From contig JBLWUQ010000008.1 in NCBI GenBank assembly GCA_048268845.1, positions 87,373 to 151,372 on the forward strand: 64,000 nucleotides of DNA, written 5' to 3'. The translations under genes were made by a program, and so were the position numbers. Positions 16,530-24,469 of this stretch are shown here, one piece after another. The number at the start of each line of letters is the position of its first letter. Position 1 is the stretch's first letter. A model generated the notes under the pieces. The model made no database searches. It worked only from the letters and a program-made list of their open reading frames with translations, and was not told the DNA's origin. Origin of the DNA: Muriiphilus sp048268845 (lineage in GTDB: Bacteria; Pseudomonadota; Alphaproteobacteria; Rhodobacterales; Rhodobacteraceae).

Positions 16530-17414
16530 TCAGAACACGGGAAGGGGAAGGGCACGGATCGCGGCTTCGCCGCCGACCGCGTCGAGATAGGCGGCTTCGC
16601 CACCGGCGACGAAACGCTCGTAATAGGTCTGCCAGCCGTTTTCCTCGGTGGCCGAGGCGGCGTAGGTCTTGAGATGCCCGAGATCCCAGCCATAGCCGTA
16701 ATGCGCGGCGGTCGGATGCGCGCCGAACGGTGCCTTGACCACGCCCGAGATGAAGGTGCGTTCAACCGCGTTGTCCTTGAGGTCTTCGGGGTCCTGCGAG
16801 GCGATGCTGTCCACCAGTTCCTCGGTGGTGACATAGGTCTTGGTGGCCGCGCGCGCCATTAGCCCGTCGAAATAGGGGTCGGGGCCGAAAGCCAGCGTGT
16901 TGCCCAGCCGGTCGGCCCGGCTGACATGCAGAAGTGCCGCGTCGAGCTTCAACGCCGGCATCGCCACCAGCACTTCGCCGTCGGCGTAAGGCGACTTGAT
17001 GGTGCGCAGTTCCGGGTTGTTCTTCATCACATCGGTGCCCAGCCCGATCGGCGTGGGCAGGAACGGCACGTTGTGCCCGGCGGCCTCAAGCCCCAGCACC
17101 ACCATGCCCTCGCCGAGCTCCATCACCTCGATCGAGCCTTCCTGACGCGCCTTGCGGAAATGCGGCTCGATCGGGATCACGTCGAGCGACACGAAACCGT
17201 AGATCAGCTTGCGCACCTTGCCGGCGGCGCAGAGCATCCCCATTTCCGGGCCGCCGAAGCCAACAAGCGTGAGGTCCTTCAGGGGCGAGCGCAGGATTTC
17301 GCGGACAAGCGCCATCGGCTTGCGGCGCGGACCCCAGCCGCCCATTCCGATCGTCATTCCGTCGCGAAGCTCGGCGACGGCGCTTTCGAGGGTCATTTCC
17401 TTGTTCATCGGCAT
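16530..17414 (-). CDS. ipdA: IpdA, alpha subunit of COCHEA-CoA ring C hydrolase
   Basis: A 294-residue CoA-transferase alpha-like subunit. I start it at MPMNKEMTLESAVAELRDGM (17414); an alternative ATG lies two codons in. Seen: DGMTIGMGGWGPRRKPMALVREIL (the CoA-transferase N-terminal Gly loop) and LVAMPALKLDAALLHVSRADRLGNT in the centre. The longer tail (to RALPLPVF) compared with acetate CoA-transferase subunits is typical of IpdA. First gene of the ipdA-ipdB-SDR operon; a compact palindrome ATCGTCGGACGAT (17443-17455) sits 29 bases upstream and operator site G lies further out. Confidence 0.85.
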   Translation of the reverse strand: MPMNKEMTLESAVAELRDGMTIGMGGWGPRRKPMALVREILRSPLKDLTLVGFGGPEMGMLCAAGKVRKLIYGFVSLDVIPIEPHFRKARQEGSIEVMELGEGMVVLGLEAAGHNVPFLPTPIGLGTDVMKNNPELRTIKSPYADGEVLVAMPALKLDAALLHVSRADRLGNTLAFGPDPYFDGLMARAATKTYVTTEELVDSIASQDPEDLKDNAVERTFISGVVKAPFGAHPTAAHYGYGWDLGHLKTYAASATEENGWQTYYERFVAGGEAAYLDAVGGEAAIRALPLPVF

Positions 17415-17550
17415 GTTCCGTTCCCGTTCGTGGCGCGCGCACATCGTCGGACGATCCGCCCGGCGCGACTGGTCGGATCGTTTCTCTCGGGTTTCACGAT
17501 GTCGCACATGCTGCAAATGGACTATGGGGGTTGAAGTCTTTGAAAAACGG

Positions 17551-17568
17551 GTCGTCTGTTTTGACGAT
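17551..17568 (-). promoter_or_regulatory. Putative KstR2-type operator, site G
   Basis: Minus-strand reading ATCGTCAAAACAGACGAC, between divergent ipdA (start 17414) and the ipdF-like gene (start 17656). A second, shorter palindrome ATCGTCGGACGAT lies at 17443-17455. Either or both could control the divergent pair. Confidence 0.57.
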
Positions 17569-17655
17569 GCCGCCCGGACCCGGCGATGCTAGCCCGGCCC
17601 GGATCGCGGCTGGACCAGTGCCACCGCCCGAGATGCAGCCCGCAAAGGAACCGAC

Positions 17656-18444
17656 ATGGCTTTCACTCCCCCGCCACCCTACCCCGCCTCGCATGGCCTT
17701 CTGAACGGCAAGACGGTGCTTGTCACCGCCTCTGCCGGAACCGGGCTGGGCTATGCCACCGCCAAACGCTGCGCCGAGGAAGGCGCGACCGTGATGCTGT
17801 CGGACATGCATGAAAAGCGCCTGACGCAATATGCCGACAAGCTCGAGGCCGAGATTGGCCGCAAGGTGCACCGCCAGCCGTGCAACGTGACCGAGGAGGC
17901 CGACGTGCAGGCGCTGATCGGTGCGGCGGTCGAGGGCATGGGGCGGCTCGATGTGCTGGTCAACAACGCGGGCCTTGGCGGCACGGTCGATCTGGTCGAC
18001 ATGCGGGACGAGCAGTGGCTCAACATCATGAACGTGAACATCAACGGCACCTTCCGCATGATGCGCGCGGCGCTGCCGGTGATGATGGCGCAAGGCTCGG
18101 GCAACATCGTGAACCTGTCGAGCGTCGTGGCCTGGCGCGCCTCGCCGGGGCAGAGCGCCTATGCCACCTCCAAGGCGGGCGTGCTGGCGATGACGCGGGC
18201 GGCGGCGATGGAAGTGGCCAAACAGGGCGTGCGGATCAACGCCGTGGTGCCCTCGATCGCGATGCACCCGAACCTCGCCAAGGTGACGACGCCGGAGTTC
18301 CTTGAGCAGGTGATCGACCAGTACGAGGCCTTCGGCCGCGCCGCCGAGCCCTGGGAGATCGGCAACGTCGTGGTGTTCCTCGCCTCCGAGTATTCCAGCT
18401 ACATGACCGGCGAAGCGGTGTCGGTCAGCTGCCGGCATCCGTGA
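17656..18444 (+). CDS. ipdF: IpdF-like SDR (hydroxy-HIC-CoA dehydrogenase)
   Basis: A 262-residue SDR. Seen: VLVTASAGTGLGYATAK, where the nucleotide loop is ASAGTGLG rather than the common TGxxxGxG, then NNAG, and YATSK with an intact Tyr/Lys pair. This unusual loop and the length match my memory of IpdF (Rv3559c), which oxidises the 5-hydroxyl of the HIC-CoA intermediate. Preceded by AAAGGA seven bases before the ATG. Divergent from ipdA, convergent with ipdC, and followed by a hairpin terminator. The specific reaction is inferred from context. Confidence 0.8.
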   Translation: MAFTPPPPYPASHGLLNGKTVLVTASAGTGLGYATAKRCAEEGATVMLSDMHEKRLTQYADKLEAEIGRKVHRQPCNVTEEADVQALIGAAVEGMGRLDVLVNNAGLGGTVDLVDMRDEQWLNIMNVNINGTFRMMRAALPVMMAQGSGNIVNLSSVVAWRASPGQSAYATSKAGVLAMTRAAAMEVAKQGVRINAVVPSIAMHPNLAKVTTPEFLEQVIDQYEAFGRAAEPWEIGNVVVFLASEYSSYMTGEAVSVSCRHP

Positions 18445-18451
18445 CTGTGCT

Positions 18452-18476
18452 GGCTCCGTCCCGCCGGGGCGGAGCC
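18452..18476. terminator. Hairpin between convergent ipdF-like and ipdC genes
   Basis: GGCTCCG (18452-18458) pairs with CGGAGCC (18470-18476) and the loop can extend the stem with CCC/GGG. It fills the short gap between two convergent genes, so it probably terminates both directions. No long T tract. Confidence 0.6.
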
Positions 18477-18477
18477 T

Positions 18478-19551
18478 TCAACCCTCGCCCACCAGCGCCG
18501 ATACCGCGTCGATCCGGGCAAAGGCCTCGTCCATGATGCGGGCGATCAGCGCCTCGACGCTCTCCAGCTCGCCGATCATCGCGGCGGCCTGACCGCTGGG
18601 CAGCAGCCCGTGGTCGGGGTCGCCCTGGCCGATGCCGCGATGCACCATTTCCAGAAGGTTCGGTGCCAGCACCGTCTGGGCGAAACTTTTCGGATCGGAC
18701 GAGAACGCCTTGAGGCCAAGCCGGGCCATGCCGGTCAGGCCGAGGTTGTTCTCGCGCCCCCATTTCACCGCGTGTTTCATCGCCATCGTGAACCGCGCCG
18801 CGCGGCCCATGTTCTCGATCCGGCGCAGCTCGTCATTCTCGATGAAGCGCTGCGACAGCCCGTCGACGGCGGTGGAAATCTTGATCACCGACGGGTCGCG
18901 GGTCTCGAGGTAGCGGTTGAGCGCGTTGCGGTGCACCGGGCTTTCCTCGGTCAGCAGAAACCGCGTGCCCATGGCGATGCCCGCCGCACCATAGGACAAC
19001 GCCGCCGCCAGCCCGCGCCCGTCGAACATGCCGCCCGCCGCCACCACCGGCACATCCACGGCGTCGATGGTTTGCGGCAGCAGGATCGAGGTCGGCACCG
19101 TTCCGGTATGCCCGCCGCCCTCGCCGCCCTGAATGGTGATGATGTCGGCGCCAAGCTCGACCGCCTTGACGGCGTGCTTGACCGCCCCCACCGTCGGCAT
19201 GCAGATCACCCCCGCATTCTTCAGCCGTCCGATGGTGGCCGCATCCGGCCCACGGCCATAGCTGACGGCGCGCACCTTGTGCTTGATCACCGCCGCGATC
19301 ACCTCTTCGGCGTTGGGCTGGAACATGTGGAAGTTCACCCCGAACGGCCGGTCGGTCAGGTCCTTGATGGCAAGGATCTGGTTCTCGACATCGCCCGGCT
19401 CGGCGGTCGCCCCGGCGAAAAAGCCGATGCCGCCCGCGTTGCAGGTCGCCGCCGTCAGCCGCGCGTCCGAGACCCAGCCCATCGCGGTCTGCACCACCGG
19501 ATAGCGGCAGCCGAGTTTCTCGCACAGGGCGGTGTGCAGGGTTCTGGTCAT
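18478..19551 (-). CDS. ipdC: IpdC, flavin-dependent dehydrogenase (nitronate monooxygenase family)
   Basis: A 357-residue TIM-barrel flavoprotein starting MTRTLHTALCEKLGCRYPVVQTAMG. An upstream in-frame ATG would add 20 residues that do not look like the family. Seen: GADIITIQGGEGGGHTG and VPVVAAGGMFDGRGLAAALSYGAAGIAMGTRFL, the FMN phosphate-binding strands of the nitronate monooxygenase/enoyl reductase II fold. IpdC of mycobacteria introduces a ring double bond before EchA20 and IpdAB act. Operator site D lies 58 bases upstream. Context and length fit IpdC; a plain nitronate monooxygenase is the alternative. Confidence 0.85.
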   Translation of the reverse strand: MTRTLHTALCEKLGCRYPVVQTAMGWVSDARLTAATCNAGGIGFFAGATAEPGDVENQILAIKDLTDRPFGVNFHMFQPNAEEVIAAVIKHKVRAVSYGRGPDAATIGRLKNAGVICMPTVGAVKHAVKAVELGADIITIQGGEGGGHTGTVPTSILLPQTIDAVDVPVVAAGGMFDGRGLAAALSYGAAGIAMGTRFLLTEESPVHRNALNRYLETRDPSVIKISTAVDGLSQRFIENDELRRIENMGRAARFTMAMKHAVKWGRENNLGLTGMARLGLKAFSSDPKSFAQTVLAPNLLEMVHRGIGQGDPDHGLLPSGQAAAMIGELESVEALIARIMDEAFARIDAVSALVGEG

Positions 19552-19609
19552 CACGGGGATCTCCGGTTGGGGCTTTCGGGATGGCATAGGGTGCGGCCGG
19601 CATGCAAGC

Positions 19610-19627
19610 ATCGTCCGAACCGATTAG
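19610..19627 (+). promoter_or_regulatory. Putative KstR2-type operator, site D
   Basis: ATCGTCCGAACCGATTAG, 58 bases upstream of ipdC (minus strand). Sites D and F lie side by side in the divergent ipdC/SnoaL promoter. Confidence 0.6.
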
Positions 19628-19638
19628 GGCGGGGCGGG

Positions 19639-19656
19639 ATCGTTTGAACGGACGAT
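19639..19656 (+). promoter_or_regulatory. Putative KstR2-type operator, site F
   Basis: ATCGTTTGAACGGACGAT, the most symmetric copy (ATCGT/ACGAT ends), 47 bases upstream of the SnoaL-like gene start at 19704. Confidence 0.62.
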
Positions 19657-19703
19657 GCGCGCGGCGCGCGGCGCCCTATCTAGGACGAAACACAGGAGCT
19701 GAC

Positions 19704-20174
19704 ATGACCGATATTGATAGACTCGTCGCCATCGAGGAAATCCGCAACCTCGTGGCGCGCCGCCTGCGCGCGATGGATGAAAAACGCTGGGCCGACTATG
19801 AGGCGATGCATGCCGAGGATCATGTGTCCGACACCTATGGCGGCGAACCCGCCGTGGGCGCAAAGGCCAACACCGCCCGTCTGGCCGAGGTGCTGGGGCA
19901 CATCGCCTCGGTGCACCACGCCCATACGCCGGAACTGACCATCACCGGGCCGGATACTGCCGAAGGCGTCTGGGCGATGGAGGACATGCTGTTCTGGACG
20001 CAAGGCGACACCGAGCACTGGCTGCATGGCTTTGGCCACTACCACGAACGCTACCGCAAGGGGCCGGACGGCTGGCAGTTCGTCTATCGCCGGCTCACGC
20101 GGCTGCGGGTGAACACCTCGGAAGGGGCGAACCTTGGCGATCTGAACGCGCGCAAGCCGGAGGCGGCGCAATGA
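19704..20174 (+). CDS. SnoaL/NTF2-like protein
   Basis: A 156-residue NTF2-like protein starting MTDIDRLVAIEEIRNLVARRLRAMDEKRWADYEAMHAED, with AGGAG just before the ATG. HAHTPELTITGPDTAEGVWAMEDMLFW and HYHERYRKGPDGWQFVYRRLTRLR form the usual sheet. His/Asp residues facing the cone are plausible acid-base residues. The stop overlaps the OYE start (ATGA). It is a separate protein from the one at 10.1 kb. Likely isomerase or hydratase in the steroid pathway; function unproven. Confidence 0.75.
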   Translation: MTDIDRLVAIEEIRNLVARRLRAMDEKRWADYEAMHAEDHVSDTYGGEPAVGAKANTARLAEVLGHIASVHHAHTPELTITGPDTAEGVWAMEDMLFWTQGDTEHWLHGFGHYHERYRKGPDGWQFVYRRLTRLRVNTSEGANLGDLNARKPEAAQ

Positions 20175-21259
20175 GTGTCGAGACCGCCGAGTCCCGGCTC
20201 GCGCCGCTGTTTGAGCCGGTGACGCTGGGCGCGCTCAGGCTTCGCAACAGCATCGTGATGTCGGCCATGACCCGCTCGCGCGCCGGGTCGGGCGACGTGC
20301 CGCTGGCCATCCATGCCGACTACTACAGCCAGCGCGCCGGCGCAGGGCTGGTCGTGACCGAGGGGGTGCAGCCCTCGCCCGACGGCAAGGGCTATTGCCG
20401 CACGCCGGGGATCTATTCCGACGCGCAGATCGCCGGCTGGCGCGATGTGGCCGACGCGGTGCACGCCAGGGGCGGGCTGATCGTGATGCAACTGATGCAT
20501 TGCGGCCGGGTGGCGTCGCGGCTGAACAAGGACGACGGCTCGGACGTGGTGGCACCCTCGGCGATCCGGGGGGATGCGAAGATCTTCACCGATGTCGACG
20601 GGCTGGTCGATCTGGAAATGCCGCGCGCGCTGAGCACCGATGAGGTGGTCGGGGTGATCGGCGAATACCGGCAGGCGGCGCTGAATGCGCGCGCGGCCGG
20701 GATGGACGGGGTCGAGCTGCATGCCTCATCCGGCTATCTGCCGATGCAGTTTCTGTCGTCCAACACCAACCAGCGCACCGACCGCTATGGCGGCAGCGTC
20801 GAGAACCGGGTGCGCTTTGTCATCGAGGTGCTCGAAGCGATGGGCGAGGCGATCGGCTTTGACCGGGTCGGGCTGCGGGTCTGTCCGGGGTTCGAATATA
20901 ACGATATCCACGACGAAAACCCCGGTGAAACCTATGGGGTATTGTTGGAAGAGTCCTCAAAGCTCGGGCTGGCCTATCTGCATCTCGTGCGCCGCAGCTT
21001 TCCCAAGATCGACAACTTCGCGCATGCGAAACAGCATTGGCGCGGCAACCTGATCCTGAACAACGATCTGACTGGCGAGACGGCGGCGGCGGCGCTTGCG
21101 GCTGGTGAGGCCCAGGCGGTGTCGTTCGGGCGGTTCTTCATCGCCAACCCCGACCTGGTCGAGCGGCTGCGGCAAGGCGTGGCGCTGGCCGAGCATGATC
21201 CCAGCCTGACCTATACCCCCGGCCCCGAAGGCTTCACCGACTATCCCACCGCGACCTGA
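20171..21259 (+). CDS. Old yellow enzyme family NADH:flavin oxidoreductase
   Basis: A 362-residue FMN TIM-barrel protein. Seen: LFEPVTLGALRLRNSIVMSAMTRSRA (N-terminal flavin-site strand), QLMHCGRVAS, RYGGSVENRVRFVIEVLEA and a C-terminal AVSFGRFFIANPDLVERLRQG. In the strand that normally carries HxxN or HxxH (substrate carbonyl binding) the sequence is HASSGYLPMQFL, so the second ligand is Ser. Coupled to the SnoaL gene. OYE proteins reduce activated C=C bonds; the reduction of a dienone-type steroid intermediate is a fair guess. Followed by a strong hairpin. Confidence 0.85.
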   Translation: MSVETAESRLAPLFEPVTLGALRLRNSIVMSAMTRSRAGSGDVPLAIHADYYSQRAGAGLVVTEGVQPSPDGKGYCRTPGIYSDAQIAGWRDVADAVHARGGLIVMQLMHCGRVASRLNKDDGSDVVAPSAIRGDAKIFTDVDGLVDLEMPRALSTDEVVGVIGEYRQAALNARAAGMDGVELHASSGYLPMQFLSSNTNQRTDRYGGSVENRVRFVIEVLEAMGEAIGFDRVGLRVCPGFEYNDIHDENPGETYGVLLEESSKLGLAYLHLVRRSFPKIDNFAHAKQHWRGNLILNNDLTGETAAAALAAGEAQAVSFGRFFIANPDLVERLRQGVALAEHDPSLTYTPGPEGFTDYPTAT

Positions 21260-21268
21260 CGCGGTGGG
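21245..21268. terminator. Strong hairpin at the end of the OYE gene
   Basis: CCCACCGCG (21245-21253) and CGCGGTGGG (21260-21268) form a perfect 9-bp stem with a six-base loop containing the stop codon region. A second 8-bp stem CAGGGCGC/GCGCCCTG (21286-21307) overlaps the end of the convergent ubiD gene. Confidence 0.6.
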
Positions 21269-21295
21269 CGAGGCGGCGCAACGAACAGGGCGCGC

Positions 21296-22819
21296 CTATG
21301 CGCCCTGCCCCTTGAAATGGCGCGCGATCAACTCGGCGGCGAAGGCGGCGTCCGCCGGGTCGGTCCGCATCACCTTGCCCCATTCGCGGGTGGTCTCGCT
21401 GCCGATCTTGGTGGTCGCGTCGATCCCCATCTTGCCCGCCAGACCGGGCAGGGGCGAGGCGAAATCGAGATAATCCATCGGCGTGTTCTCCAGGATCGTC
21501 ACGTCGCGCGCCGGGTCCATCCGCGTCGCCAGCGCCCAGGCGATGTCGTCCCAGTTCGACGGGTCGATATCGTCATCCACCACCACGATGATCTTGGTAT
21601 AGCTGAACTGCGTCAGCATCCCCCAAAGCGCCATCATCACCCGCTGCGCCTGGCCCGGATAGCGCTTGTCGATGCTGACCACCGCCATGCGATAGGAACA
21701 GGCGGCGGGCGGCAGCCAGACCGCGCGGATCTCGGGGATCTGCGCGATGATCGTCGGCGCGGCGAGGCGGTTGAAGACCTCGCCGATGATCGCAGGCTCG
21801 TCCGGCGGGCGTCCGGTATAGGTCGAGAGGTAGATGGGTTCGCGCCGGTGGGTGATGGCGGTGATCTCCACCACCGGGAACGGCTCGGCGCGGTTGTAGT
21901 AGCCGGTGTGGTCGCCGAACGGACCTTCGGGCGCGGTCTCGGTCGGGGAAACCCAACCTTCAAGGATCATCTCGGCCTGGGCGGGCACCATCAGGGGCAC
22001 GGTTTTCGCCGGGATGAGGCGCGGGCGGGTGTCGTTCAGCGCCCCGGCGAAGGTCAGTTCCGACACGCTTTCCGGCAAGGGCAGCGCGGAGGACAGCAGC
22101 GTCGCGGGATCGGCGCCGAGCACGATTGCCACCGGTGTACGCTCGCCGCGCGCCGCCCAGCTTCGGTGATGCGTCGCACCGCCACGATGCGGCAGCCAGC
22201 GCATGATCACCCGGTCGCGCCCGATGACCTGCACCCGGTAGACACCGGCGTTGTAGCGCCCGACGTTCTCGGCCTCGGTGCCATGCGGGCGGGTCAGGAC
22301 CACCGGCCAGGTGATCAGCGGCCCGCCGTCGCCCGGCCAATGCGTCTGGATCGGCAGCGCGCCAAGATCGACCTTGCCGCCCTCCAGAACGACCTCCTGC
22401 ACCGGGCCGGAGCGGGCGATCTTGGGCCGGGTCGCCAGCGCCGCCTTCAGCATCGGCCAGCGCGACAACGCGTCGCGCATCCCGTCGGGCGGTGTCGGTG
22501 TTCGCAGTGCCGCCAGAAACGCGCCGAGATCGTCCAGCCCGTCAAGCGTGACGCCAAGCCCCGCCGCGACCCGCTCGGGTGTGCCGAACAGGTTGACCAC
22601 AACGGGTATCTTCGAGGTGCTGCCATCGGCCAGAACCGGCGCATCAAAGCGCAGAACCGGCCCGCCAGCCTCGAGCACGGCGCGGTGAACGGCGGCCATC
22701 TGGTGGCGCACCGACACCGGATCGGGCAGCGGCTTGAGCTGGCCCGCGTCGGCGCACCAGTCAAGAAACCCGCGCAAGCTGTGAAACGGCGGAAGATTGC
22801 GCACCCTGTCGCTCCCCAT
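21296..22819 (-). CDS. ubiD: UbiD family decarboxylase
   Basis: A 507-residue UbiD-type protein. Seen: an N-terminal SLRGFLDWCADAGQLKPL, KIPVVVNLFGTPERVAAGLG, and IVVVDDDIDPSNWDDIAWALATRMDPARDV near residue 420, which are typical of 4-hydroxy-3-polyprenylbenzoate decarboxylases that use prenylated FMN. It is divergent from ubiT-ubiU-ubiV, which places it in ubiquinone synthesis rather than in aromatic degradation. No ubiX is seen here. The Fnr-like box at 22861-22874 lies 42 bases before its start, so it may share oxygen control with ubiTUV. Confidence 0.87.
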   Translation of the reverse strand: MGSDRVRNLPPFHSLRGFLDWCADAGQLKPLPDPVSVRHQMAAVHRAVLEAGGPVLRFDAPVLADGSTSKIPVVVNLFGTPERVAAGLGVTLDGLDDLGAFLAALRTPTPPDGMRDALSRWPMLKAALATRPKIARSGPVQEVVLEGGKVDLGALPIQTHWPGDGGPLITWPVVLTRPHGTEAENVGRYNAGVYRVQVIGRDRVIMRWLPHRGGATHHRSWAARGERTPVAIVLGADPATLLSSALPLPESVSELTFAGALNDTRPRLIPAKTVPLMVPAQAEMILEGWVSPTETAPEGPFGDHTGYYNRAEPFPVVEITAITHRREPIYLSTYTGRPPDEPAIIGEVFNRLAAPTIIAQIPEIRAVWLPPAACSYRMAVVSIDKRYPGQAQRVMMALWGMLTQFSYTKIIVVVDDDIDPSNWDDIAWALATRMDPARDVTILENTPMDYLDFASPLPGLAGKMGIDATTKIGSETTREWGKVMRTDPADAAFAAELIARHFKGQGA

Positions 22820-22860
22820 TCATGTCTCCGAGCGCCTAACAGCAAAAAAGTGCCGGCGAC

Positions 22861-22874
22861 TTGACAGAGGTCAA
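22861..22874. promoter_or_regulatory. Fnr-type box in the ubiD/ubiT divergent region
   Basis: TTGACAGAGGTCAA is a perfect 5-4-5 palindrome of the Fnr/FixK class (consensus TTGAT-N4-ATCAA). It lies 72 bases before the ubiT start and 42 bases before the ubiD start. ubiUV of E. coli is known to be under oxygen control, so Fnr-type control fits. Confidence 0.7.
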
Positions 22875-22945
22875 ATCCCCCGCCGCCGCAACCTCATATC
22901 AGGGACACACGGATCGTTTTCACGAGCGACCGGAAAGGATCTGCC

Positions 22946-23488
22946 TTGTCCCAATCAACCCGCACAATCCCGAACTTCCCGCCGCTATTCGCCGCGCCGT
23001 TTCGCGCCCTGCCGCTCGCGCCGCTTTCGGTGGCGCTGACCGCCTATTCGCGCAACGTCGCCAAGCATCACCCGGCCCTGTTCCGGCGGCTGGGGGAACA
23101 TGCGTTCAAGCGCTACGTGCTCGACCCGACCGACCTGCCCTTCGCGATCCTGCTCGAGCCGAACGGCGGCGCGCCCAAGGTGCATCTGACACGCCGGGCG
23201 GTGACGGGCGACGCACGGATCGCAGGCTCGCTGGCCGCGCTTCTGGGCATGGTCCATGGCGCCTATGACGGCGACGCGCTGTTTTTCTCGCGCGACCTGA
23301 TGATCGAGGGCGACACCGGGGCCGCGCTGGCCTTGCGCAATGCCATCGACGACGCCGAGCTTGACCTGTCGCAGGAGGCCGCGCGGCTGTCCGGACCCTT
23401 CACGCGGCCCCTGAAACAGCTGTTCGAGTTGGCCGAACGCAGAACCGGCGTATGCCTGACAAGACCTGAGGAGACTGCAGCGTGGTAA
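22946..23488 (+). CDS. ubiT: UbiT, SCP2-domain lipid carrier for O2-independent ubiquinone synthesis
   Basis: A 180-residue protein with an SCP2 sterol-carrier-like domain: ILLEPNGGAPKVHLTRRAVTGDARIAGSLAALLGMVHG and SRDLMIEGDTGAALALRNAIDD. The start is a TTG (22946) with GGAAAGGA ending seven bases before it. UbiT binds ubiquinone intermediates and is needed, with UbiU and UbiV, for anaerobic ubiquinone synthesis. Its neighbours ubiU and ubiV follow immediately (TAATG overlap), which makes the assignment secure. Confidence 0.9.
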   Translation: MSQSTRTIPNFPPLFAAPFRALPLAPLSVALTAYSRNVAKHHPALFRRLGEHAFKRYVLDPTDLPFAILLEPNGGAPKVHLTRRAVTGDARIAGSLAALLGMVHGAYDGDALFFSRDLMIEGDTGAALALRNAIDDAELDLSQEAARLSGPFTRPLKQLFELAERRTGVCLTRPEETAAW

Positions 23489-24465
23489 TGGAAATCGTGT
23501 GCCCGGCTGGCACACCGGCGGCCCTTCGGGCTGCGGTGAAGGCCGGGGCCCATACAATCTATTGTGGTTTCGCCGATGAAACCAACGCCCGGAACTTTCC
23601 CGGCCTGAATTTCGACCGCGACGAGATGCGCGAGGGCGTGGCCTTTGCCCATTCGCATGGCTCGAAGGTGCTGGTCGCGATCAACACCTTCCCGCGAGCG
23701 GGCGACGAGGCGATCTGGCACCGCGCCGTGGCGGACGCCGAGGCCGCCGGTGCGGATGCGGTGATCCTGGCCGATGTCGGGCTGCTGGATTATGCCGCGC
23801 GCAACCATCCGGGCCTGCGCCGTCACCTGTCGGTTCAGGCCGCCGCCGCCAACCCGGACGTGATCAATTTCTATGCCGAGACTTTCGGGGTGAAACGCGT
23901 GGTCCTGCCGCGCGTCCTCTCGGTGCCCGAGATTGCCGCGATCAACGCCGAGGTCGAGGTGGAAACCGAGGTCTTCGTGTTCGGCGGCCTCTGCGTGATG
24001 GCCGAGGGACGCTGCTCGCTGTCGTCCTATGCCACCGGCAAGTCGCCCAACATGAACGGCGTCTGCTCGCCCGCGAGCCATGTCGAGTATCACGACGAGG
24101 GCGGCGTGCTCGACGCCAAGCTGGGCGGCTACACCATCCACCGCGTCGCCAAGGACGAACCCGCCCCCTACCCGACGCTGTGCAAGGGCTGTTTCAGTGC
24201 GGGCGACAAGACCGGGCATCTGTTCGAGGACCCGGTCAGCCTCAATGCCGAGCACCTGATCCCGCAATTGAAAAAGGCCGGTGTCACCGCGCTGAAGATC
24301 GAGGGGCGGCAACGCTCGCGCTCTTATGTCGCGCAGGTGGTGGGCAACTTCCGCGCCGCCGTCGATGCGCTCGAAGCCGGCAGGCCGATGCCCGAGGGGA
24401 TGCTGACGCGGCTGTCCGAGGGGCAGGCGACGACCGCCGGTGCCTATATGAAAGTCTGGAGGTAG
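23488..24465 (+). CDS. ubiU: UbiU, Fe-S subunit of O2-independent ubiquinone hydroxylase
   Basis: A 325-residue U32-peptidase-family protein starting MEIVCPAGTPAALRAAVKAGA. The ATG overlaps the ubiT stop (TAATG); a GTG two codons earlier has a better-placed AGGAG and could be used instead. With the ATG numbering Cys169, Cys176, Cys193 and Cys232 match the four [4Fe-4S] ligands I recall for E. coli UbiU. VKIEG-like block LKIEGRQRSRSYVAQVV and GAYMKVWR end complete the family pattern. Known role: with UbiV, hydroxylates the quinone ring without O2, using prephenate as oxygen donor. Confidence 0.93.
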   Translation: MEIVCPAGTPAALRAAVKAGAHTIYCGFADETNARNFPGLNFDRDEMREGVAFAHSHGSKVLVAINTFPRAGDEAIWHRAVADAEAAGADAVILADVGLLDYAARNHPGLRRHLSVQAAAANPDVINFYAETFGVKRVVLPRVLSVPEIAAINAEVEVETEVFVFGGLCVMAEGRCSLSSYATGKSPNMNGVCSPASHVEYHDEGGVLDAKLGGYTIHRVAKDEPAPYPTLCKGCFSAGDKTGHLFEDPVSLNAEHLIPQLKKAGVTALKIEGRQRSRSYVAQVVGNFRAAVDALEAGRPMPEGMLTRLSEGQATTAGAYMKVWR

Positions 24466-24469
24466 CGCC

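Noticed and set aside
17443..17455. ATCGTCGGACGAT as a full seventh operator site for ipdA
   Set aside because: It has overlapping half-sites 13 bases long rather than the 18-base spacing of the other copies; kept only as a weaker element near ipdA.
21317..22864. 515-codon plus-strand frame opposite ubiD
   Set aside because: No recognisable motif; ubiD on the minus strand has a full family pattern and a sensible start, so this is the antisense shadow.
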